A stretch of DNA of 13,646 bases from an uncultured Acidimicrobium sp. (GTDB taxonomy: Bacteria; Actinomycetota; Acidimicrobiia; Acidimicrobiales; Ilumatobacteraceae): assembly GCA_903853285.1 (NCBI GenBank), contig CAINTF010000023.1, positions 1 to 13,646 on the forward strand, in the 5' to 3' direction. The notes beneath the pieces were generated by a model. The model had not been told where the DNA came from. It made no database searches and saw nothing but the letters and a program-made list of their open reading frames with translations. Made by a program: the position numbers and the translations under genes. Numbering within the stretch: position 1 is the stretch's first letter; each line of letters opens with the position of its first letter. This document shows positions 6,771-13,448 of this stretch, piece by piece.

Positions 6771-6780
6771 GAAAACTTAG
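6767..6780. terminator. Short inverted repeat between convergent stop codons
   Basis: CTAAG-AAAA-CTTAG, a 5-bp perfect stem that contains the stop codons of both converging genes. It is too short and A/T-rich to call a confident terminator and has no T-run; it is simply the only structure between the two genes. Confidence 0.2.
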
Positions 6781-7181
6781 GCGTTGGCGGCGAGAACTTC
6801 GCCGTCAAACCAAGATTCGCCGCTTGCAACTGCATTCGCTGCACGTTGCAAACGAAGCGCATCAAGTGGCTTGATGATCCAACCATTTGCGCCACTGCGT
6901 CGTGCCAAATGAACATCGGCTTTTCGATCGAGAAGCATCAACACCGGAACATGCGGAATGCGATGGTCGCTGTGGTCGAGTCGAAGATTCATCGTGACCG
7001 CCATCGCTCCCATGGATCCGATTTGTAAGTCGAGAACTGCCAGATCGGGTGTGCGAGTTGCAATGGCCTCTGGCACATCACGACCGTTGCGGCAAACGGT
7101 AAATGACGTGTCGGGCGAGCCGAGTGCTGCAAGAACTTCGTCAAGAACCCATTGGGCGTCTGTAGCCAGCAAGATATGCAC
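6777..7181 (-). CDS. Orphan single-domain response regulator (receiver domain only)
   Basis: A CheY-like receiver with no output domain, 134 aa from the GTG at 7181. Visible features are strand 1 HILLATD (2-8), the phospho-acceptor Asp51 in DLAVLDLQIG (46-55), strand 4 VPVLMLLD (78-85), and the conserved lysine Lys104 in WIIKPLD (101-107). Two departures from the canonical receiver: only one acidic residue (Asp8) where a pair is usual, and Leu84 where the switch Thr/Ser is expected. The frame runs open upstream to an ATG at 7316, but that start lies inside the divergent NfeD-like gene and adds non-receiver sequence. The GTG at 7181 starts exactly at strand 1 and has TAAGAT 7 nt upstream. No histidine kinase is adjacent, so its partner is unknown. 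Confidence 0.83.
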   Translation of the reverse strand: MHILLATDAQWVLDEVLAALGSPDTSFTVCRNGRDVPEAIATRTPDLAVLDLQIGSMGAMAVTMNLRLDHSDHRIPHVPVLMLLDRKADVHLARRSGANGWIIKPLDALRLQRAANAVASGESWFDGEVLAANA

Positions 7182-7188
7182 GTCAGGA

Positions 7189-7194
7189 ATCTTA
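7189..7194 (-). promoter_or_regulatory. Predicted leaderless -10 box (TAAGAT) of the receiver gene
   Basis: TAAGAT on the minus strand is followed by 7 nt (TCCTGAC) and the GTG at 7181. No Shine-Dalgarno. This supports the short start of the receiver gene. Confidence 0.45.
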
Positions 7195-7263
7195 GCGTTT
7201 GATGCAGATACCGTAAGTTGTTCGGAAGTACAAGTTGTGCAATAAATGATAAATATGACCCCC

Positions 7264-7268
7264 GGAGG
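7264..7268 (+). promoter_or_regulatory. Ribosome binding site of the NfeD-like gene
   Basis: GGAGG lies 5 nt before the TTG at 7274 and is the best reason to accept a TTG start there. The AT-rich stretch just upstream (7241-7256) may belong to the promoter, but no hexamer pair is convincing. Confidence 0.75.
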
Positions 7269-7273
7269 ATCTG

Positions 7274-8629
7274 TTGCTGAAGTTCTCAAAAATGGTGCGC
7301 GTAGGTGCGGTCGCACTGATCATTGGAGCGGCAGGGTTGTCAATGAACGCTGGTGCATCTGCAGCATCGACACCATCTGCCGATCAACTTGCACCAGTTG
7401 ACGTAGTGGCGGTCAGCGGATTGCTCGACGATGTGGTTGTGGCAGAGATTGAGGCCGCCCTTGACCGATCATCCACCAATGGAGCACAAGCAATTGTGTT
7501 GCAAGTGAATTCGCGTGGTGCAGTTGTATCTCGTGAGCGGATGGCGCAAGTGTTGGAGAAAATTTCGTCCGCCAAAATTCCGGTTGCAGTGTGGGTTGGG
7601 CCAACCGGCGCACGTGCGTACGGACTCTCTGCGCAAATGTTGGCAGTAGCCGATGTAACAGCGATGGCGCCTGGTGCTCGAATTGGACACAGCGGGGAAT
7701 TGTTGACCGTGGGTGGGTCACAATTGAGTTTTGGTTCTGCCGATGATCAGTTGAAGAGCTCGAGTGTTGGTTTTAGTGACGCTCGAAAACTTGGTGTGCT
7801 CAAAAATGTTGGCACCGATGAAGGCGTGCCCGTTGTACGCAATATGTTGTTTGCGCTTGATGGCCTCACCATTGATGGACAAACTCTCGACACTGTTGTT
7901 GAGTCGCTCGACTCAAGCGGGCTAGTCGTGCGTGATGCGACAACAGTCCGATTTTTCAAACTCGGTGTTGTAGGACAATTGATGCACACAGTCGCGAGCC
8001 CACCAGTTGCATATTTATTGTTTGCCATCGGCTTGTCGCTCTTGATATTTGAGTTCTTCACAGCAGGGATTGGCATTGCAGGTTTTGTTGGTGCAGTGTG
8101 TTTGGTGCTCGGTGTGTACGGACTCGCTGCTTTGCCAGTACACCTTTGGGCAGTTGCGCTGATTGTGCTTTCTGTTTTTGCTTTTGCAATTGATGTGCAA
8201 GTTGGTGTGCCTCGGTTGTGGACAGGCATTGGTCTCGGGTTATTTACGATCGCATCATTAACGCTGTATCAACCAGTGGATGGAAGCACGATGCGGATGT
8301 CGTGGCTCACGTTGGTGTGCGGCATTGCAATGATGACGCTCGCGTTCATTGTCGGTATGCCATCGATGGTTCGCACGCGTTTTGCAACGCCGACCATTGG
8401 GCGTGAATGGATGATTGGTATGGAAGGAATCGCACAGTCCGATATCTCTCCAGAGGGAATTGTGATTGTGCAAAGCGCACAATGGCACGCCCGCACCAAT
8501 AGGTCGACACCACTGTTGCAAGGTGCGGCGTGCAGAGTGGCAGCAATTGATGGCATAACGCTTGAAGTAGAACCACTTGAAGGCGCGGCGCGTGACTACC
8601 GAGAGATGCGCAAACCAGCAAATGAGTAA
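7274..8629 (+). CDS. NfeD-like membrane protein with ClpP-class protease-like domain, catalytic Ser apparently lost
   Basis: Resembles long NfeD/YqeZ proteins, membrane proteins with a ClpP-fold serine protease domain that pair with SPFH/stomatin proteins. The 451-aa product has a signal peptide (1-30, cleavage near GASA-AS), a ClpP-like domain (about 43-225: VDVVAVSGLLDD, AIVLQVNSRGAVVSRERM, VWVGPTGARAYGLSAQ, TAMAPGARIGHSGEL), hydrophobic membrane segments at about 244-366, and a C-terminal NfeD OB-fold domain (377-436, GREWMIGMEGIAQ). In active relatives the nucleophile sits in a GAxAASAG motif; here the stretch reads GARAYGLS and Gly117 occupies the serine position, so the domain may be proteolytically dead unless Ser119 substitutes. 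The TTG start is set by GGAGG. The EamA gene begins inside its last codons. No SPFH gene is in the window. Confidence 0.85.
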   Translation: MLKFSKMVRVGAVALIIGAAGLSMNAGASAASTPSADQLAPVDVVAVSGLLDDVVVAEIEAALDRSSTNGAQAIVLQVNSRGAVVSRERMAQVLEKISSAKIPVAVWVGPTGARAYGLSAQMLAVADVTAMAPGARIGHSGELLTVGGSQLSFGSADDQLKSSSVGFSDARKLGVLKNVGTDEGVPVVRNMLFALDGLTIDGQTLDTVVESLDSSGLVVRDATTVRFFKLGVVGQLMHTVASPPVAYLLFAIGLSLLIFEFFTAGIGIAGFVGAVCLVLGVYGLAALPVHLWAVALIVLSVFAFAIDVQVGVPRLWTGIGLGLFTIASLTLYQPVDGSTMRMSWLTLVCGIAMMTLAFIVGMPSMVRTRFATPTIGREWMIGMEGIAQSDISPEGIVIVQSAQWHARTNRSTPLLQGAACRVAAIDGITLEVEPLEGAARDYREMRKPANE

Positions 8630-9536
8630 CGATTCGTCGGCCCGTAGAACAGCTGCCGAAATAGCGCCACTTCAACCTCTTGACTGGCTCTTATTGCTCA
8701 CACCTGGCGTGGTGTGGGGCTCATCGTTTTATTTCATCTCGATCGCACTGCACTCTTTTGCGCCAGGCATGATCACACCTATGCGCGTTGTGCTCGGTTG
8801 CATCACGCTGACATTTGTGCCTGGTGTTCGCACTCCAGTACCGCGCAGCGCATGGCGCAACATTGTCTTACTTGCACTTGTTTGGCTCGCGGTTCCACTG
8901 ACGGTGTTTCCTTTTGCCGAACAGCACGTGTCGAGCAGCGTGACAGGCATGCTCAACGGTGCGACGCCATTGTTTGTAGCGATGGTTGCGGGAGTTATTG
9001 CGCGACGGTTACCACCTCGTGGACAGATTGTTGGTCTTGCGATTGGATGCCTTGGAGTTGTGCTGATTGCATTGCCAAGTATTCGTGAAGGTTCGTCGAG
9101 TTCGTTTGGTGTTGCACTCATTATTGGCGCACTAATGCTGTACGGGTTTGCGCTCAATATTGCGAGCCCACTGCAGCAACAATTTGGTGCGCTTCCGGTG
9201 TTGTGGCGCGCAGAGATCGTCGCAGTCGTGATGCTTGCACCGCTTGGCATCTATTCGACTTTGCACAATGATCGACCATTTGAATGGACGGCTCTCGCGG
9301 CAGTGCTTGCCCTCGGTGTTCTTGGCACCGCGGTTGCGCATTATGCGATGGTGATGCTCGCTGGTCGTATTGGCTCAACGCGTGCAGCAGCGAGCCTTTA
9401 CTTGATGCCAGCAGTTTCACTTGCTCTTGGTGTTGTTGTGAATAACGAAGATGTGGCACCGCTTGCAATTGCTGGCAGTGGAGTCGCAGTGCTTGGTGCT
9501 TATGTATTAAGTCGTAGCCGCCGAAAGATGGCTTAA
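8622..9536 (+). CDS. EamA/DMT family transporter
   Basis: A drug/metabolite transporter superfamily permease, probably exporting or importing a small metabolite; substrate unknown. The 304-aa product has about ten TM segments in two EamA repeats. The first (about 22-152) has LLLLTPGVVWGSSFYFISIAL and PFAEQHVSSSVTGMLNGATP (97-116). The second (about 161-296) has the corresponding GRIGSTRAAASLYLMPAVSLALG (248-270). A basic tail SRSRRKMA ends the protein. The ATG at 8622 is chosen because it overlaps the end of the NfeD-like gene (ATGAGTAA, 8 nt shared), implying translational coupling; an earlier in-frame ATG at 8577 would overlap more and add only polar residues. It converges on selB, 6 nt between stops. 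Confidence 0.92.
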   Translation: MSNDSSARRTAAEIAPLQPLDWLLLLTPGVVWGSSFYFISIALHSFAPGMITPMRVVLGCITLTFVPGVRTPVPRSAWRNIVLLALVWLAVPLTVFPFAEQHVSSSVTGMLNGATPLFVAMVAGVIARRLPPRGQIVGLAIGCLGVVLIALPSIREGSSSSFGVALIIGALMLYGFALNIASPLQQQFGALPVLWRAEIVAVVMLAPLGIYSTLHNDRPFEWTALAAVLALGVLGTAVAHYAMVMLAGRIGSTRAAASLYLMPAVSLALGVVVNNEDVAPLAIAGSGVAVLGAYVLSRSRRKMA

Positions 9537-9542
9537 CATGCT

Positions 9543-11261
9543 TTAGAGCTTTGCTCCTGCAATTCGTACATCTTCGCGGCGGCGAGTAAAACCAGTTGTG
9601 TCTAAATGATTGATCAGAGGCAGCGCGTACTTACGTGAAACACCGAGTTGTTCGCGAAACTGGGCAACAGTGAAACCTTGCGGGTGAGCTGTAAGCAACT
9701 GGCGAGCTGCAGCAACTGCGGTGTCAATTGCAGATGAGTGAAAATACAACTCTTCGCAGTGCACGAGGACGCCCCGCTGCACAAGTTGGCGAACGATTGC
9801 CTTATCAACAGACGCGCTATCTGGTGGGGTGCAACCTGCATCAGCAAACTGTTTTACCAGTGGGTGTGATGCAACATCGTTTGCGTCGGCGCTACGAGCA
9901 CGACCTTCGCGCACAGTGACGTTTGCAAGTGTGGGTAATACGAGTCGCTGATGTGTCGTCATGGTTGCAACATCGATGCCAAGGTCTTTCGATGCAGTAA
10001 TGAGTTCAACTGCTTCTTTGCTCACTTCAGCCAGATTGTTGTTGGTGGTGACCCACCCACCGAGCGCCTGCTCGACTTCGGATATATCAACATTGCGGCC
10101 AGCAAGTAGATGCAACTGCTCCATTTGCACCCAGCCACGTTCTGCAACCAAACGCAAGATTTCTCTATTGGGCTTGGCCTTCGACGAACGCAGTATTGGC
10201 TGAATGTCGAGTACCTCGCCACCGCCAATGGTTTCATCGCGACCGGATTCGCGCAGAATAAAACGATCACCTGGTGCAAGCGGAATCATGTCGGGAAGTG
10301 CAACTCTGATGAAACCTGTTTCACCGCTTTGAATACTTGTTGAACCGATGGTGTGCAACACGACCTTGATTTCTCGTGAGCCGACGTACATCATGTAGCT
10401 GCCGCGTTTTGAAACTGCGTGTTCGATTGACTCCAAAACTTTGAGCGAAGCGTCAAATTTGTTGGTACCGAGCCACTGACCATCAACGACCAAGACATCA
10501 CCACGATTAATGCTGAGGTGGTCGACTCCTGTGATGTTCAGAGCGCAGCGATTACCTGCTTCAAGTTTGGCAAGCGAAATTCCATTGGACTGAATGCCGC
10601 GAACTTTGACCATGATGTTGGTTGGCTGCACCACAAGTTCGTCGCCGATGCTCAGTGACGAACCAGTAAGTGTGCCCGTGATGACCGTGCCAGAACCTTT
10701 TGCAGCAAACGAGCGATCGACCCATATGCGTGGTCGGCGTGTGTTGATGACCGGAGGAAGTGACGCAATGAGGTCGCCAAGTGTGCTGCGAAGTGTGTCG
10801 AGTGTTGCAGAGTTGTGTACGGAGACTTGTACAACTGGTGCGGCTTCGAGAAATGTAGAACGCACATGATGGTGCACGCTGTCGAGCGTGAGCGCCAATG
10901 CCTCTGCATCGACCAAATCTGTTTTGGTGAGCACAATGACACCCCGTGCAATGCCAAGCGCATCAAGAATGCGCAAGTGTTCTTCGGTTTGCGGTTTCCA
11001 ACCCTCATTTGCTGCAACCACAAACATGCATGCGTCAATACCGCCGATGCCGGCGAGCATGTTGCGCAAAAAACGAACATGACCAGGTACGTCAATAAAA
11101 CCAATCTGTTGCTCAGTAATTTGCGTGAAGGCAAAGCCGAGATCGATGGTGAGTCCGCGGCGCTTCTCTTCTTCCCAACGGTCTGGGTCGGTACCAGTAA
11201 GAGCCTGAACGAGTGATGATTTGCCGTGGTCGACATGGCCAGCTGTGGCAATAATGCGCAT
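9543..11261 (-). CDS. selB: Selenocysteine-specific elongation factor SelB
   Basis: A GTPase that carries Sec-tRNA(Sec) to the ribosome at UGA codons marked by a SECIS hairpin. The 572-aa product has the EF-Tu-like G domain: G1 GHVDHGKS (8-15), G2 GLTIDLGFA (36-44), which is the SelB form, G3 DVPGH (57-61) and G4 TKTD (112-115). Beta-barrel domains II-III follow (RIWVDRSFAAKGSGTVITGTLTG starts about 179). A long C-terminal winged-helix region ends with FTVAQFREQLGVSRKYALPLINHLDTTGFTRRREDVR, the domain that binds SECIS RNA. Length is slightly below the 614 aa of E. coli SelB, with all expected parts present. It follows selA with a 5-nt gap and no Shine-Dalgarno sequence, so translation is probably coupled. 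Confidence 0.96.
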   Translation of the reverse strand: MRIIATAGHVDHGKSSLVQALTGTDPDRWEEEKRRGLTIDLGFAFTQITEQQIGFIDVPGHVRFLRNMLAGIGGIDACMFVVAANEGWKPQTEEHLRILDALGIARGVIVLTKTDLVDAEALALTLDSVHHHVRSTFLEAAPVVQVSVHNSATLDTLRSTLGDLIASLPPVINTRRPRIWVDRSFAAKGSGTVITGTLTGSSLSIGDELVVQPTNIMVKVRGIQSNGISLAKLEAGNRCALNITGVDHLSINRGDVLVVDGQWLGTNKFDASLKVLESIEHAVSKRGSYMMYVGSREIKVVLHTIGSTSIQSGETGFIRVALPDMIPLAPGDRFILRESGRDETIGGGEVLDIQPILRSSKAKPNREILRLVAERGWVQMEQLHLLAGRNVDISEVEQALGGWVTTNNNLAEVSKEAVELITASKDLGIDVATMTTHQRLVLPTLANVTVREGRARSADANDVASHPLVKQFADAGCTPPDSASVDKAIVRQLVQRGVLVHCEELYFHSSAIDTAVAAARQLLTAHPQGFTVAQFREQLGVSRKYALPLINHLDTTGFTRRREDVRIAGAKL

Positions 11262-11266
11262 GTAAG

Positions 11267-12556
11267 TTACCGAACTGGTAGTGACTTGAGCGCTGCAATC
11301 AACTCGTCGTCATCGTGTGCAAAACACGAGCGCAAATCAAACACGGTATTGCCGTCAACGACACGCGCAATGATCGGCAAGGTTCGATTGCGCAATGCTG
11401 AAAGGTGATTGCCCGTGACCAATATGCCGATGGACGGTATTGATGCTCCAGGTGTGGATCCGGCACCTGGGAGCGCGGATGTCTCAACGAGTTTGCCAAC
11501 GCCAGTTGCGTCGATGATGTGTTGAGCACGAATACGCAGTTCGTCAACTGTTGTTGTTGCCATTGCCCAAAATGGAATGTCGGTAGTCACTCGTTTGTCG
11601 AGGTAGGCAAGCGCCACATCTTGTAATGCAGATATAACGAGTGCGCCAGGGCGCAGCGCGCGTGCAAGTGGATGTGCATTGCATCGAGCAATGAGGTCTG
11701 CGTTGCCAGCAATGATGCCGCACTGTGGACCACCCAAAAGTTTGTCGCCACTGAACGTGACAAGTGATGCGCCTGCTTGCAACGCTTGCTTTGCTGCTGG
11801 CTCACCAGCCAACCAACTTGGGGCGGGGCCACTCAGCCACGGGCAGGTTTCGTCAATAAACCCTGAACCAATGTCGGCAACAACCGGCACGCCAAGAGTC
11901 GCGAGTTGACTCACCGGAGTCTCTTCGACAAAACCATTGACACTGAAGTTGGATGGATGCACCTTCAGCAGTAGTGCAATGTCATTTTTCTTTGACTCGA
12001 CTGCTTTTGCATAGTCGCGCAAGCGTGTGCGATTTGTTGTGCCTACATCAACAAGTCGTGCACCACTTTGCTCGAGCACATCAGGGATACGAAACCCTCC
12101 ACCGATCTCGACCGATTCACCGCGCGACACCGCAACATCTCGACCGCTCGCAAGTGCACCAAGGACGAGCATGATGGCTGCAGCATTGTTGTTGACAACG
12201 AGTGCTGCCTCTGCTCCACACATCGTGGCAATAAGTTTCCCGATAGAACTCTGACGCGAACCGCGTTCGCCAGTTGCAAGATCAAACTCGAGTGTCGATG
12301 CGCGAGCTTGTCGTGAAAAGTGAATGGGCGCCCGACCAAGGTTGGTGTGCAGTAATACACCTGTGGCATTGACTACGTCACGCAACAAACTGGTGTGAAA
12401 TTCGGCAGCAAGCCGATCGGCATCGGCAGGATTGCCAGCCGCAATGGCTGATCTTGCGCAATCCACAAGCACGGCATGGGGAAGGTCGTGGCGCACCGCC
12501 AAGTCACGCGCGAGGGCATCGACCGATGGTGGGCGCTGTGAGTCGTTGGGATTCAC
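11267..12556 (-). CDS. selA: L-seryl-tRNA(Sec) selenium transferase SelA
   Basis: A PLP enzyme that converts Ser-tRNA(Sec) to Sec-tRNA(Sec) using selenophosphate. The 429-aa product (GTG start) has the N-terminal helical domain (about 1-60), NATGVLLHTNLGRAP (64-78), a glycine/arginine-rich GERGSRQSSIGK (96-107), AEAALVVNNNAAA (115-127), VDVGTTNRTRL (169-179), the PLP aspartate block VVADIGSGFID (225-235) and the PLP lysine Lys272 in FSGDKLLGGPQCG (268-280). Two starts are possible: TTG at 12565 and GTG at 12556. The GTG is preferred because TAGGTT lies exactly 7 nt upstream, the spacing seen at several other starts here. It is first in the selA-selB operon and divergent from the Nudix gene. 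selD and selC are not in the window. Confidence 0.95.
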   Translation of the reverse strand: MNPNDSQRPPSVDALARDLAVRHDLPHAVLVDCARSAIAAGNPADADRLAAEFHTSLLRDVVNATGVLLHTNLGRAPIHFSRQARASTLEFDLATGERGSRQSSIGKLIATMCGAEAALVVNNNAAAIMLVLGALASGRDVAVSRGESVEIGGGFRIPDVLEQSGARLVDVGTTNRTRLRDYAKAVESKKNDIALLLKVHPSNFSVNGFVEETPVSQLATLGVPVVADIGSGFIDETCPWLSGPAPSWLAGEPAAKQALQAGASLVTFSGDKLLGGPQCGIIAGNADLIARCNAHPLARALRPGALVISALQDVALAYLDKRVTTDIPFWAMATTTVDELRIRAQHIIDATGVGKLVETSALPGAGSTPGASIPSIGILVTGNHLSALRNRTLPIIARVVDGNTVFDLRSCFAHDDDELIAALKSLPVR

Positions 12557-12563
12557 GTCTAGC

Positions 12564-12569
12564 AACCTA
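12564..12569 (-). promoter_or_regulatory. Predicted leaderless -10 box (TAGGTT) of selA-selB
   Basis: TAGGTT on the minus strand is followed by 7 nt (GCTAGAC) and the GTG at 12556. It overlaps the opposing -10 box (12568-12573) by two bases. No clear -35. Confidence 0.42.
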
Positions 12570-12573
12570 CTGT
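12568..12573 (+). promoter_or_regulatory. Predicted leaderless -10 box (TACTGT) of the Nudix gene
   Basis: TACTGT is followed by 7 nt (CATATAG) and the ATG at 12581. No Shine-Dalgarno. An alternative hexamer, TATAGA (12576-12581), would place the start site inside the gene and is less likely. Confidence 0.4.
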
Positions 12574-12580
12574 CATATAG

Positions 12581-13423
12581 ATGAATGCCGACAGGTCAGA
12601 AGCAAAAACCGACTTTGACCCACTTTCTGTGCCCGTGCGCCCAGCCGCAACGGTGATGTTGGTGCGTGACCATCCAACAAATGGGCTTGAGGTTTTTATG
12701 TTGCAACGCACTTTGCAAGCCGTGTTTGCAAAGGGGATGTATGTGTTTCCGGGCGGGCGAGTAGACGCTGTCGACAACGGCCACGAATTGGAAGCGGTAT
12801 GCGATGGGTTGAATGATGCTGAGGCCAGCGCATTGTTGGGCGTACCCGCAGGTGGGCTCGCTTATTGGGTCGGTGCAATTCGTGAATGTTTTGAAGAAGC
12901 AGGTGTATTGCTCGCACGATCAACCGAAAGTAATGATGTTGTGCGATTTGATGATGAAGCAAAAGTAGATCGCTTTAATGTTGCACGTCATGCAGTGCAT
13001 GACGGAACGCTGTCGCTCATTGATTTGTGTGCTCAAGAACAATTGCGTTTAGTCACCGACAATATTCATTATGTGAGCCACTGGATCACACCGGTTGGCG
13101 AGCCGCGCAGGTTTGATACAAGGTTTTTTATAGCGCGAGCACCAGATGCTCAAGAACCTTTGCATGATGACAACGAAACGATTGCGAGTTTGTGGGTTGC
13201 ACCAACCGAAGCACTAGCGATGCATAAGCGTGGTGAGTTAGCGATGATTCCACCGACCACAAGCAACCTAGAGTTTTTGGTGCCGCACGCAACTGCGGAC
13301 GAGGCCCTGCAGGCTTCAATGAAGATTGGCATGCCAACAACAATTTTGCCGCAGATAAAAACCAATGCCGATGGCAAAGTGATTGGCATTTCAATGCCAG
13401 GCGACGCTGACTACATTAATTAA
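12581..13423 (+). CDS. Nudix hydrolase, NUDT7/NUDT19-like
   Basis: Hydrolyses a nucleoside diphosphate linked to another moiety; relatives with this layout act on CoA and acyl-CoA. The 280-aa product opens with a polar tail, then RPAATVMLVRD (20-30) and VFMLQRTLQAVFAKGMYVFPGGRVD (38-62). The Nudix signature is split: Gly58-Gly59 starts it, and the REcFEEaG half (Arg101, Glu102, Glu105, Glu106, Gly108 in AIRECFEEAGVLLA) comes about 40 residues later instead of directly after. This long insertion is typical of the NUDT19 group. The metal-binding glutamates are intact. Further blocks are HWITPVGEPRRFDTRFFIA (about 167-185) and a C-terminal PTTSNLEFL. It is divergent from selA, but nothing ties it to selenium metabolism. 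CoA specificity is inferred from layout only. Confidence 0.87.
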   Translation: MNADRSEAKTDFDPLSVPVRPAATVMLVRDHPTNGLEVFMLQRTLQAVFAKGMYVFPGGRVDAVDNGHELEAVCDGLNDAEASALLGVPAGGLAYWVGAIRECFEEAGVLLARSTESNDVVRFDDEAKVDRFNVARHAVHDGTLSLIDLCAQEQLRLVTDNIHYVSHWITPVGEPRRFDTRFFIARAPDAQEPLHDDNETIASLWVAPTEALAMHKRGELAMIPPTTSNLEFLVPHATADEALQASMKIGMPTTILPQIKTNADGKVIGISMPGDADYIN

Positions 13424-13434
13424 CGAATGTAAAT

Positions 13435-13444
13435 TAACTAGTTA
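13435..13444. repeat. AT-rich palindromic spacer between the convergent Nudix and Mrp-like genes
   Basis: The 25-bp spacer holds TAACTAGTTA, a perfect 10-bp palindrome, and is flanked by ATTAATT (13415-13421) and AATTAAT (13447-13453), which could pair. It is G/C-poor, so an intrinsic terminator is doubtful, but it is the only structure between these 3' ends. Confidence 0.25.
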
Positions 13445-13448
13445 CGAA

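Noticed and set aside
7182..7316. ATG start at 7316 for the receiver gene
   Set aside because: It would overlap the signal-peptide region of the divergent NfeD-like gene, and the added residues are not receiver-like.
7255..7401. ATG at 7255 opening a short out-of-frame reading frame ahead of and into the NfeD-like gene
   Set aside because: It has no ribosome binding site, its GGAGG falls inside the frame, and the product has no recognisable content; the TTG at 7274 is better placed.
12557..12565. TTG start for selA at 12565
   Set aside because: It remains possible, but the GTG at 12556 is a stronger start codon and has a TANNNT box exactly 7 nt upstream; the difference is only three residues.
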